From: Planctomycetota bacterium
GTDB lineage: Bacteria; Planctomycetota; Phycisphaerae; Phycisphaerales; SM1A02
NCBI GenBank assembly: GCA_003671055.1
Contig: QWPV01000006.1
Span: 1-38,185 of the forward strand
Direction: 5' to 3'
Length of the DNA: 38,185 nucleotides
Below the pieces are notes generated by a model, which was not told the origin of the DNA, ran no database searches, and saw nothing but the letters and a program-made list of their open reading frames with translations. The position numbers and the translations under genes were made by a program. Shown in pieces: positions 24,820 to 31,952 of the stretch (within the stretch, counting starts at the first letter, position 1; each line of letters begins with the position of its first letter).

Positions 24820-26127
24820 ATGAGTTTGACTAAGACCATCGGCCTCGTCGCCGCCACCACCTTTGCCTCTGTGGCATTCGGCGCCGTCGAAACAAGCAAC
24901 GACACACTCGCACAGATCGCTGAACTCCGAGCTGAGCTCGCATCGATCAAAGCGCAGAACGGTGGCGAGCAATGGCTCACCGAGCAGCGCGCAACCCAAA
25001 TCCGCGGCATCGTCCAAGACGTGCTCGCTGATTCCGAAACCCGCCAAAGCCTTCAGGCTTCCGGCGCGACCTCGGGCTACAACGGCGGTTTCTTCATCGG
25101 CAGCGCTGATGGAAACAACTCGCTCAAGATCAACATCCTCGAGCAAGTGCGTTTCACGTACAACAACAGCACAAGCACCGGCGACAGCGACACGAGTACC
25201 TGGGGCTTCGAGAACAAGCGCACGCGCATGACCTTCTCGGGCAACATTGTGGATTCAAGCTGGACCTACAACGTCAGCACGTACTTCGCGTACGACAATA
25301 ACGCTGAGTTCGCGGGCGAACTCGCCAACGCGTACGTCAACAAGGATTTCGGCAACGGATTCAGCGTCACCGCTGGTCAGTTCCAGGATCAATCCGGCGC
25401 TGAGCAGGGCACCGATGCTGGTAACCTCCAGTTCATCGAGCGCTCGACCGTCAGCTACCTCTTCGGCCTTGGCTACACCCAGGGTATGGCGCTGCACTAT
25501 GCGTCTGATCAGTTCCGCTTGACCACGACATTCAACAATGGCGCGTTCACCGCAAATGACTCATGGGGCGCTGGATCGCCAGACACCGATGCATCTTTCG
25601 GTGGCCGCTTTGAGTACAAGTGCGCAGGCACCTGGGCCCAGTTCGCTGATCAACAGTCATGGCGCGGCGAAGAGTCCGGCTTCCTCCTCGGTGGTGGTAT
25701 CGCCAATGAGACGAACTCGACTGCTGCCGATGACTCGGTGATGACCTGGACCGTGGACGGAACGTACGAATTCGGTGGTGGAAACATCGCTGCTGCGTAC
25801 TTCGCTCGCGACTTTGGCGATGCAACTCCAGACCAGACCGGCTACACCGTCAGCGGCGGTTTCTTTGTCTCTGACGACATGGAACTCGTTGCTCGTTACG
25901 AGTGGGCATCGAGCGACGGCGCTCCAAGCGACCAGGACTGGTCAGCGATGACTGCAGGTATGAACTGGTACTTCTCGAAGAACACCGCGAAGTTGAACAC
26001 TTCCGTCGGTTACTCGTTCAACGGAATCTCATCTTTCTTGGATGTCGCAGCCGCAGAGAGCAATTGGCTCGCGGACGACGAAGATGGTCAGTGGACCATT
26101 CAGGCTCAGCTCTCGTTCAGCTTCTAA
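24820..26127 (+). CDS. Outer-membrane porin with coiled-coil N-terminus (porin 1)
   Basis: This exported beta-barrel protein of about 435 aa probably forms a diffusion pore. The signal peptide MSLTKTIGLVAATTFASVAFGA is followed by a short coiled coil (LAQIAELRAELASIKAQ), then the segment EQWLTEQRATQIRGIVQDVLADS, then a barrel of alternating strands (FEYKCAGTWAQFADQ, WTVDGTYEFGGGNIAAAYFARDFG, ELVARYEWASS). It ends in Phe (QLSFSF), the usual BAM recognition end. The barrel resembles the phosphate-selective OprO/OprP porin group, but the solute is not predictable. The start at 24820 is fixed by the signal peptide and a GGAGA about 10 bases upstream. The frame is open further upstream through the leader hairpin. 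A paralogue follows. Confidence 0.88.
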   Translation: MSLTKTIGLVAATTFASVAFGAVETSNDTLAQIAELRAELASIKAQNGGEQWLTEQRATQIRGIVQDVLADSETRQSLQASGATSGYNGGFFIGSADGNNSLKINILEQVRFTYNNSTSTGDSDTSTWGFENKRTRMTFSGNIVDSSWTYNVSTYFAYDNNAEFAGELANAYVNKDFGNGFSVTAGQFQDQSGAEQGTDAGNLQFIERSTVSYLFGLGYTQGMALHYASDQFRLTTTFNNGAFTANDSWGAGSPDTDASFGGRFEYKCAGTWAQFADQQSWRGEESGFLLGGGIANETNSTAADDSVMTWTVDGTYEFGGGNIAAAYFARDFGDATPDQTGYTVSGGFFVSDDMELVARYEWASSDGAPSDQDWSAMTAGMNWYFSKNTAKLNTSVGYSFNGISSFLDVAAAESNWLADDEDGQWTIQAQLSFSF

Positions 26128-26154
26128 GTTGAAGGATCGCAAGATCCCCTCAAC
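26128..26154 (+). other. 3' UTR hairpin after porin 1
   Basis: GTTGA (26128-26132) pairs with TCAAC (26150-26154), and GGATC (26134-26138) with GATCC (26143-26147), around a GCAA tetraloop just after the stop codon. There is no U-run, so it may stabilise the mRNA 3' end rather than terminate. Confidence 0.45.
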
Positions 26155-26216
26155 GCAGAACTGATGCGATAGACAGCATCCACCCGACGACTAGCAATCT
26201 GCTATCAACGGCTCAG

Positions 26217-26252
26217 CCGGCCGGACCCGCAAGGTCCGGCCGGTTTGTTTTT
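26217..26252 (+). terminator. Strong intrinsic terminator of porin 1
   Basis: A perfect 11-bp GC-rich stem (26217-26227 with 26233-26243, loop CGCAA) is followed directly by TTTGTTTTT. It is the clearest rho-independent terminator in the window and separates the two porin genes into distinct transcripts. Confidence 0.93.
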
Positions 26253-26367
26253 GCCGCGAGCCCATTTCTACGGCGTACGCTTCCTGCGGACCGATATCGG
26301 GTTCAAGCGTTGGATGCGCTTGCGGATGCGGTTTGCGTTCGTTTCCACCTATTGGAGCAGTGGCAGG

Positions 26368-27969
26368 ATGCCCACCAGAACCTCAATTTCGTCATGTATT
26401 GCGCCGCTTTCTTTGAGCGTCGCGGTGTTGTGTTGTGCGCCGATATTTGCGTCGCCGCAGTCGTCCTCTTCGCCCCCTTCTGCGCAGGATGTGCAGGCGC
26501 TGCTTGAGCGCGTGTCGCAACTCGAGCAGTCGAATTCCACGCTGCAGAATCAGGTTGCGGAGTTGAAGTCTGCGCCTGGGGAGCAGTGGCTCACGGAGCA
26601 GCGCGCGTCGGAGATTCGTGCGATTGTGGCGGACGTGCTCGCGGATTCTTCCACGCGCAATACGCTCCAAGATGGAGGCCTCACCGCAGGTTGGGACAAC
26701 GGATTTTTCCTGAAGAGTCCAGACAGTCGCTTCACGCTGAATGTCGGCGGCATGATTCAAGCGCGCTGGATGGGTTCTTACATTTCTGGCAGCGGATCGA
26801 ATCGATCAGGCATTACCGAACCGACTGTGTGGGCGCTCGACAATGCGCAAAAGGTGTACGGCTTTGATGTCTCGCAGACGCAGTTGTGGGTGCAAGGAAA
26901 TCTGTTCGGTCCCGACCTTGAGTACAAGATCAAAGGAAACTTCGCGTCGACCGACGAGTACGGAATCTCCGGCGCACCGTTCCTCAACACGGGGCCGAGC
27001 TCGGGCGACTTCATGTTGCTCGATGCGTATGTGCGATGGCACTTGATGGACGAATGGTCGCTGCGCGTCGGGCAGTTCAAGTTGCCGTTCATGCGCGAGA
27101 CGCTCGTCGAAGATCAGAATCAACTCGTGCTCGAGCGTTCTGCCATCAGCGAGCATCTCGGTGTTGGTCGTTCGCAGGGCATCGAACTCACGTACATGGA
27201 CGCGGACTTCCGCTGGTCCCTTGCCTTCAGTGATGGCGGCGAAGATAACGTCGCGGGACAGATGCAATTCTTCGGCTCACAACCGCTCAATTCGCCGTGG
27301 GATCAAATTTCCACGGACTACGCGTTTACAAGTCGCGCTGAATGGAAGTTCGCAGGTGGATGGAATCAGTTCACGCACATGACGAGTCCCATCGGCGATG
27401 AGTACGCGTTGCTCGGCGGCGTTGGCACGCACTATCAGCAGGGCGATCCCGACACGGGCACCGAATCAAACTCCGGCGACGCCAACACGTGGTTCGCGCT
27501 CACTGGCGATGTCAGCGCGATGTACGGCGGCGCGACGCTCTTCGGCTCGTTCACCTATGTCTACGGCAGTTCCCCATCTGCAACCATTATGAACTCCGCG
27601 AACTTAGGAACACCCACGCCCTTTGATCTTGGACGCAGCGACAGTTGGGGCACCGTGATCCAAGCGTCCTACTACATCGATCCAAAGTGGGAGCTCTACA
27701 CACGCTGGGAATACGGCCTGACGAGTGTGGAGGATCCAAGCGCGATCCCTGGTCAGTACCAGAACCAGATTTTGAAGTCGAACCACCTCTCGTTGATCAC
27801 CACTGGTGCAAACTGGTATCTCGACGGCGAGGATGTGAAAGTCTCCTTCGACTTCGGCATCACCACCACGGCTACCGATGCGAATTGGTACACGCCCAAT
27901 GCCGCGCTGCGTGCATCGGATCAGCAGGACGAAATGATCTTCCGAACGCAACTGCAGTTGGTGTTCTGA
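26368..27969 (+). CDS. Outer-membrane porin with coiled-coil N-terminus (porin 2)
   Basis: This is an exported porin of about 533 aa and a paralogue of porin 1. The signal peptide ends near CCAPIFA|SPQ. A Ser/Pro-rich stretch leads to a coiled coil (VQALLERVSQLEQSNSTLQNQVAELK), then EQWLTEQRASEIRAIVADVLADS, then a longer barrel. The LNVGGMIQARWM entry strand and the region LLDAYVRWHLMDEWSLRVGQFKLPFMRE are typical of OprO/OprP-type porins. It ends in Phe (LQLVF). The frame is open from 26245, inside the upstream terminator, so ATG 26368, which begins the signal peptide, is chosen. No strong Shine-Dalgarno is present. Substrate unknown. Confidence 0.88.
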   Translation: MPTRTSISSCIAPLSLSVAVLCCAPIFASPQSSSSPPSAQDVQALLERVSQLEQSNSTLQNQVAELKSAPGEQWLTEQRASEIRAIVADVLADSSTRNTLQDGGLTAGWDNGFFLKSPDSRFTLNVGGMIQARWMGSYISGSGSNRSGITEPTVWALDNAQKVYGFDVSQTQLWVQGNLFGPDLEYKIKGNFASTDEYGISGAPFLNTGPSSGDFMLLDAYVRWHLMDEWSLRVGQFKLPFMRETLVEDQNQLVLERSAISEHLGVGRSQGIELTYMDADFRWSLAFSDGGEDNVAGQMQFFGSQPLNSPWDQISTDYAFTSRAEWKFAGGWNQFTHMTSPIGDEYALLGGVGTHYQQGDPDTGTESNSGDANTWFALTGDVSAMYGGATLFGSFTYVYGSSPSATIMNSANLGTPTPFDLGRSDSWGTVIQASYYIDPKWELYTRWEYGLTSVEDPSAIPGQYQNQILKSNHLSLITTGANWYLDGEDVKVSFDFGITTTATDANWYTPNAALRASDQQDEMIFRTQLQLVF

Positions 27970-28005
27970 GCCGTAATTGAGCGGTTTTGCAGCGTGGCAA
28001 AGAGC

Positions 28006-28011
28006 TACACT
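28006..28011 (+). promoter_or_regulatory. -10-like hexamer of purL
   Basis: TACACT ends 12 bases before the purL ATG at 28024. It lies inside the alternative longer frame that begins at GTG 27994, which argues for the shorter start. Confidence 0.3.
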
Positions 28012-28023
28012 TGGCGATTCGCC

Positions 28024-31000
28024 ATGGCAGTTGTGACCACGCAACCGGAACTACCCAATCGCACCACTGGGTTGAGCGCATTGCCGCCCATCCATCGGGT
28101 TGAAGTGCGCCCGCGTCGTGGACAGGTGGACTCTCGCGGCGCGAGTGTCGCGCGATCGATCGAAGCACTTGGCCTTGAGCGCAAACCAAAGCGTGTAGAT
28201 CACGCGCTCGTCTACCTCATTGAAGGTGAGCTCACCAACGAGGAATTGCACCGCATCGCGGATGAACTTCTCGCGGATCCAGTCACGCAAGTTGCGGAAG
28301 TGCACAGCACCTCACGAGCCTCGCGACCGAGTGCAGCGCCCGGCGTGAGCGTTGTCGAAGTGCATCCGCTTGCGGGTGTGACCGATCCCGCTGCGGAGAG
28401 TGTGCAAGCGGCGGTCCTTGCGCTCACTGGTCGCACTGTTCGTGTGCGCACTGGTCAGCGCATTGATCTTCATGGCGTGGACAAAGCGCTCGCGAAGAGC
28501 GTGGGCGATCGCTTGCTTGCAAATCCTGTCATTCACGCGATTCACACGGAGCCGTACTTTCCTTCGTCGTTTCCAGAAGGGAAGCCGTATGAACTTGTCG
28601 TGCGTGAAGTGCGCATGTCGAAGCTCAGCGACAAAGATCTTGAAGTGCTCTCGCGCGAAGGACATCTCTTCCTCTCGCTTGATGAGATGCACGCGGTGCA
28701 GGCGGAGTATCGACGACTCGGTCGCGAGCCACGCGAGATTGAACTTGAGACGATCGCGCAGACGTGGAGTGAACACTGCGTCCACAAGACGCTGAAGAGC
28801 ACCGTTCGATATCGCGAACTGCAGTCCGATCCAGCGTTCGCCGGGCAGTTCTCGCTGATGCGCAACACCGCAGGTCGACCGTTGACCGAAATCGCGATTG
28901 ATGGAAGTGTCACGATCAAGAATTTGCTGAAAGGCACAGTTGCCGCAGCAACACACGAGCTCATGAAGGACGGCATCGATTGGTGCTTGTCGGTGTTCGT
29001 CGACAACTCTGGCGTGGTTGCTTTCGATGATGAGCACGCAGTCTGCTTCAAGTGTGAGACACACAATCGACCGAGTGCGATCGAACCCTACGGTGGCGCA
29101 GCGACGGGCATCGGTGGCTGCATTCGCGATGTGATGGGTACTGGTCTCGGTGCGAAGCCGATTGCTGCGACTGATGTGTTCTGCGTTGCGTATCCCGATA
29201 TTGCAGAAGTACCGACGGGATGTTTGCATCCACGCCGCACGCTTACGCAAGTTGTTGCAGGTGTTCGCGATTACGGCAATCGCATGGGCATTCCAACGCT
29301 CAATGGCGCGGTGTGGTTTGATGACAACTACGTGGGCAATCCACTTGTCTACTGTGGATGCATCGGACTCATGCCGCGTTGGGCGGTGAAGGGCGTTGTG
29401 AAGCGCGGTGATCGCATCGTTGCACTCGGTGGACGGACTGGTCGAGACGGCATTCACGGCGCAACATTCTCAAGCGCGGAACTTACCACCACGCACGCCG
29501 ACGAATTCAGTCACGCAGTGCAGATTGGTAACGCGATCACAGAGAAGACGACGCTTGACGCAATGCTTGCGATGCGTGATCACAAGGACGGATGTCTTTA
29601 CAGCGGCACCACCGATTGCGGCGCGGGTGGATTCTCGAGTGCTATCGGCGAGATGGGCAGCGAAATCGGCGCGAGTGTATTTCTCGATCGCGCGCCAACG
29701 AAGTACGGCGGCTTGTCGCCCACGGAAATTTGGATCAGTGAAGCGCAAGAGCGCATGGTGCTCGCAGTGCCGAGCGAGAAGCTTGCGAAGATCGCAGAGA
29801 TCGCAGCAGATCACGGTGTCGAGTGGTGCGACCTCGGCGAGTTTGGTCGCGAAGACAATCACATTGTGTTGTCATGGCATGGAACGGAAGTGGGGCGACT
29901 CTCCACCGAGTTCCTCCACCAAGCGATTCCAATGCCTACAAAAGAAGCGATTTGGGATGCATCGTGGGCGCAGCAACAGCGCATGAGTCGACGACCTGCG
30001 AAGTTCAACACGGGTGGACGATTCAAGACAGGTGCGTCGAGCGCAGATGCGCTGAAGGTGTTGGAAGAGTTGCTCGCGCATCCGAATCTCGCAAGTAAGG
30101 CGTGGATCATTCGCCAGTACGACCACGAAGTGCAAGGTTCGAGCGTGCTCAAGCCGCTCGTGGGTGTTGCAGTGGGATCAAGTGGCGGTGGACCTGGTGA
30201 TGCTGCAGTGATTCGTCCGAAGGCGTCGTCGACGCGCGCGCTCGCGATTGCGAACGGACTTGCCACTGGACTCGGTGCAGATCCGTATGTGATGGCGCTC
30301 GCGGCAATCGATGAGTGCGTGCGCAATCTTGTGTGTGTTGGTGCTGATCCCACAAAGATCGCGATCCTCGATAATTTCAGCTGGCCGAGTTGCAAGGATC
30401 CGCGCAACATGGGCGCACTCGTGCGTGCATGCGTCGGTTGCTACGACGCGGCGAAGGCGTTTCGCACGCCGTTCATCAGCGGCAAGGATTCGCTCAACAA
30501 TCAGTTCGTCACCGAAGATGGTCGAACGATTCAAATTCCGCCCACGCTGCTCATCTCAGGTTTCGCGCCAGTTGTGGAAGCGTCGCGTGCGGTGTCGATG
30601 GATGCCAAGCGTGCGGGATCACAGCTCGTACTTGTCGGCGATACGAGTGATCGTCTCGGCGGATCGCATCTCGCGCTGCTCATGACGCTTCCGTCCGGCA
30701 CGTCATCGCTTCCTGCGCCGAGCCTTGTGCACGGACCGCGTAACGCGCACGCTGTTGCAGCGGCAATCGCGCAGGGGATTGTGTTGAGTTGCCATGATTG
30801 TTCCGAAGGAGGATTGCTCGTCGCTGCGGCGGAGATGGCATTCTCTGGCGGGCTCGGCCTTTCACTCAATCCCTTGGCTGCACCAACTGTGGGTGACGTG
30901 AGTTTCCTCGCGCGATGCTTCGCGGAAGATGCGTCGCGTTATCTGATCGAAGTCGATGCATCGCAACTTGATGCACTCTCGAAGACGCTCGCTGGTGTTC

Positions 31001-31122
31001 CACATGCAGTTGTTGGAACGTTTGATGGCACGGGGAAATTCTCCGTGACCGATGGAACTGCTCCAGCGCAGGTGTTGAGCAGCACACTCGGCGAGCGTTG
31101 GTCAGGAGGTCTCTCGTGGTAA
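28024..31122 (+). CDS. purL: FGAM synthase PurL with two N-terminal PurS-like domains
   Basis: This 1032-aa enzyme converts FGAR to FGAM in purine synthesis, using ammonia from PurQ. About 190 N-terminal residues form two successive PurS-like units, near 23-95 (HRVEVRPRRGQVDSRGASV through DPVTQVAEVHS) and 110-178 (VVEVHPLAGVTDPAAESV through NPVIHAIHTEPYF). The small-type PurL catalytic part follows: TWSEHCVHKT (catalytic His), CFKCETHNRPSAIEPYGGA, GGCIRDVMG, DCGAGGFSSAIGEMG and GKDSLNNQF. The glutaminase is separate (purQ, overlapping by 7 bases). Ordinary small PurL proteins are about 720-780 aa with a separate purS. A GTG at 27994 is open in frame, but ATG 28024 is preferred. Confidence 0.94.
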   Translation: MAVVTTQPELPNRTTGLSALPPIHRVEVRPRRGQVDSRGASVARSIEALGLERKPKRVDHALVYLIEGELTNEELHRIADELLADPVTQVAEVHSTSRASRPSAAPGVSVVEVHPLAGVTDPAAESVQAAVLALTGRTVRVRTGQRIDLHGVDKALAKSVGDRLLANPVIHAIHTEPYFPSSFPEGKPYELVVREVRMSKLSDKDLEVLSREGHLFLSLDEMHAVQAEYRRLGREPREIELETIAQTWSEHCVHKTLKSTVRYRELQSDPAFAGQFSLMRNTAGRPLTEIAIDGSVTIKNLLKGTVAAATHELMKDGIDWCLSVFVDNSGVVAFDDEHAVCFKCETHNRPSAIEPYGGAATGIGGCIRDVMGTGLGAKPIAATDVFCVAYPDIAEVPTGCLHPRRTLTQVVAGVRDYGNRMGIPTLNGAVWFDDNYVGNPLVYCGCIGLMPRWAVKGVVKRGDRIVALGGRTGRDGIHGATFSSAELTTTHADEFSHAVQIGNAITEKTTLDAMLAMRDHKDGCLYSGTTDCGAGGFSSAIGEMGSEIGASVFLDRAPTKYGGLSPTEIWISEAQERMVLAVPSEKLAKIAEIAADHGVEWCDLGEFGREDNHIVLSWHGTEVGRLSTEFLHQAIPMPTKEAIWDASWAQQQRMSRRPAKFNTGGRFKTGASSADALKVLEELLAHPNLASKAWIIRQYDHEVQGSSVLKPLVGVAVGSSGGGPGDAAVIRPKASSTRALAIANGLATGLGADPYVMALAAIDECVRNLVCVGADPTKIAILDNFSWPSCKDPRNMGALVRACVGCYDAAKAFRTPFISGKDSLNNQFVTEDGRTIQIPPTLLISGFAPVVEASRAVSMDAKRAGSQLVLVGDTSDRLGGSHLALLMTLPSGTSSLPAPSLVHGPRNAHAVAAAIAQGIVLSCHDCSEGGLLVAAAEMAFSGGLGLSLNPLAAPTVGDVSFLARCFAEDASRYLIEVDASQLDALSKTLAGVPHAVVGTFDGTGKFSVTDGTAPAQVLSSTLGERWSGGLSW
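31104..31109 (+). promoter_or_regulatory. Shine-Dalgarno that fixes the purQ start
   Basis: AGGAGG lies 6 bases before the GTG at 31116, inside the end of purL. It selects GTG 31116 rather than the upstream in-frame TTG at 31098. Confidence 0.7.
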
Positions 31123-31943
31123 ACAATTCTAAGAAGCACGCATCGAAACTGAAAGCACTTGTCATCACCGCGCCAGGCATCAACTGCGATGCTGAGTTGT
31201 GTGAAGGCTTCGCGCTCGCAGGCTGCACAGTCGAGAGCGAACTTCTCGCGCGACTCTCGCGCGATCCATCGCGTATCGATGCGTTCGATCTCATCGGCCT
31301 TCCTGGTGGATTTAGTTACGGCGATGACATTGCTGCAGGTCGCATCATGGCTGCGCTCATTCGTCAGTCCATCTATCCAGCACTCGCGCACGCAGTCGAG
31401 CGTGGTTGCCCGATCTTGGCACCGTGCAACGGATTCCAAATCGCTGCGCAAGCGGGACTGCTTCCTGGTCCTGAAGTTGGAACCGAGTGGCCTGCAGAGC
31501 CAGCGATTTCGACGATCGCGCTTGCGCCTAACGAGACCGGTCGATTCAACAACATCTGGGTTGGCATGGAAGTTCCCGTGGAAACGAAGTGCGTGTGGAC
31601 GCGCAATCTCGAATTCTCCCGCGCAACAGGATTGATTCCATGCGCACACGGTGAAGGGCGATTTGTTGCGGATGACGAAACGATCGAGCAACTCGAAGCG
31701 AATGGACAGATCGCGATGCGCTACAGCGCAGCAGATCACTTCAACGGTTCGCGCAATCGCATCGCGGGAATTTGTGATTCCACAGGACTTGTGTTCGGCC
31801 TCATGCCGCACCCTGAGCGGTACTTGCATTGGACGCAGCATCCGCGCTGGACACGATTGACTGAAGCGGAGCGCAGCGTGGTTCCGCCAGGCTTGCAGAT
31901 GTTCCAGAATGCTGTTGAGCACGCGCTGCAAACAATTGCGTGA
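31116..31943 (+). CDS. purQ: FGAM synthase glutaminase subunit PurQ
   Basis: This class I glutamine amidotransferase of about 275 aa delivers ammonia to PurL. The motifs are intact: ITAPGINCDAE, LPGGFSYGDDIAAG, nucleophile Cys in ILAPCNGFQIA, and the His-Glu pair in GLMPHPERYLHW. The length is at the upper end of the family, closer to the glutaminase domain of large PurL than to short B. subtilis PurQ (227 aa). The start is a GTG with a good AGGAGG, overlapping the purL TAA by 7 bases, so the two subunits are translationally coupled. The nfo frame follows after 9 bases, so a longer operon is likely. Confidence 0.95.
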   Translation: MVNNSKKHASKLKALVITAPGINCDAELCEGFALAGCTVESELLARLSRDPSRIDAFDLIGLPGGFSYGDDIAAGRIMAALIRQSIYPALAHAVERGCPILAPCNGFQIAAQAGLLPGPEVGTEWPAEPAISTIALAPNETGRFNNIWVGMEVPVETKCVWTRNLEFSRATGLIPCAHGEGRFVADDETIEQLEANGQIAMRYSAADHFNGSRNRIAGICDSTGLVFGLMPHPERYLHWTQHPRWTRLTEAERSVVPPGLQMFQNAVEHALQTIA

Positions 31944-31952
31944 GAGTCGTCC

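Noticed and set aside
28312-29457. 381-codon minus-strand frame
   Set aside because: It is antisense to the PurS/PurL coding region with its conserved motifs.
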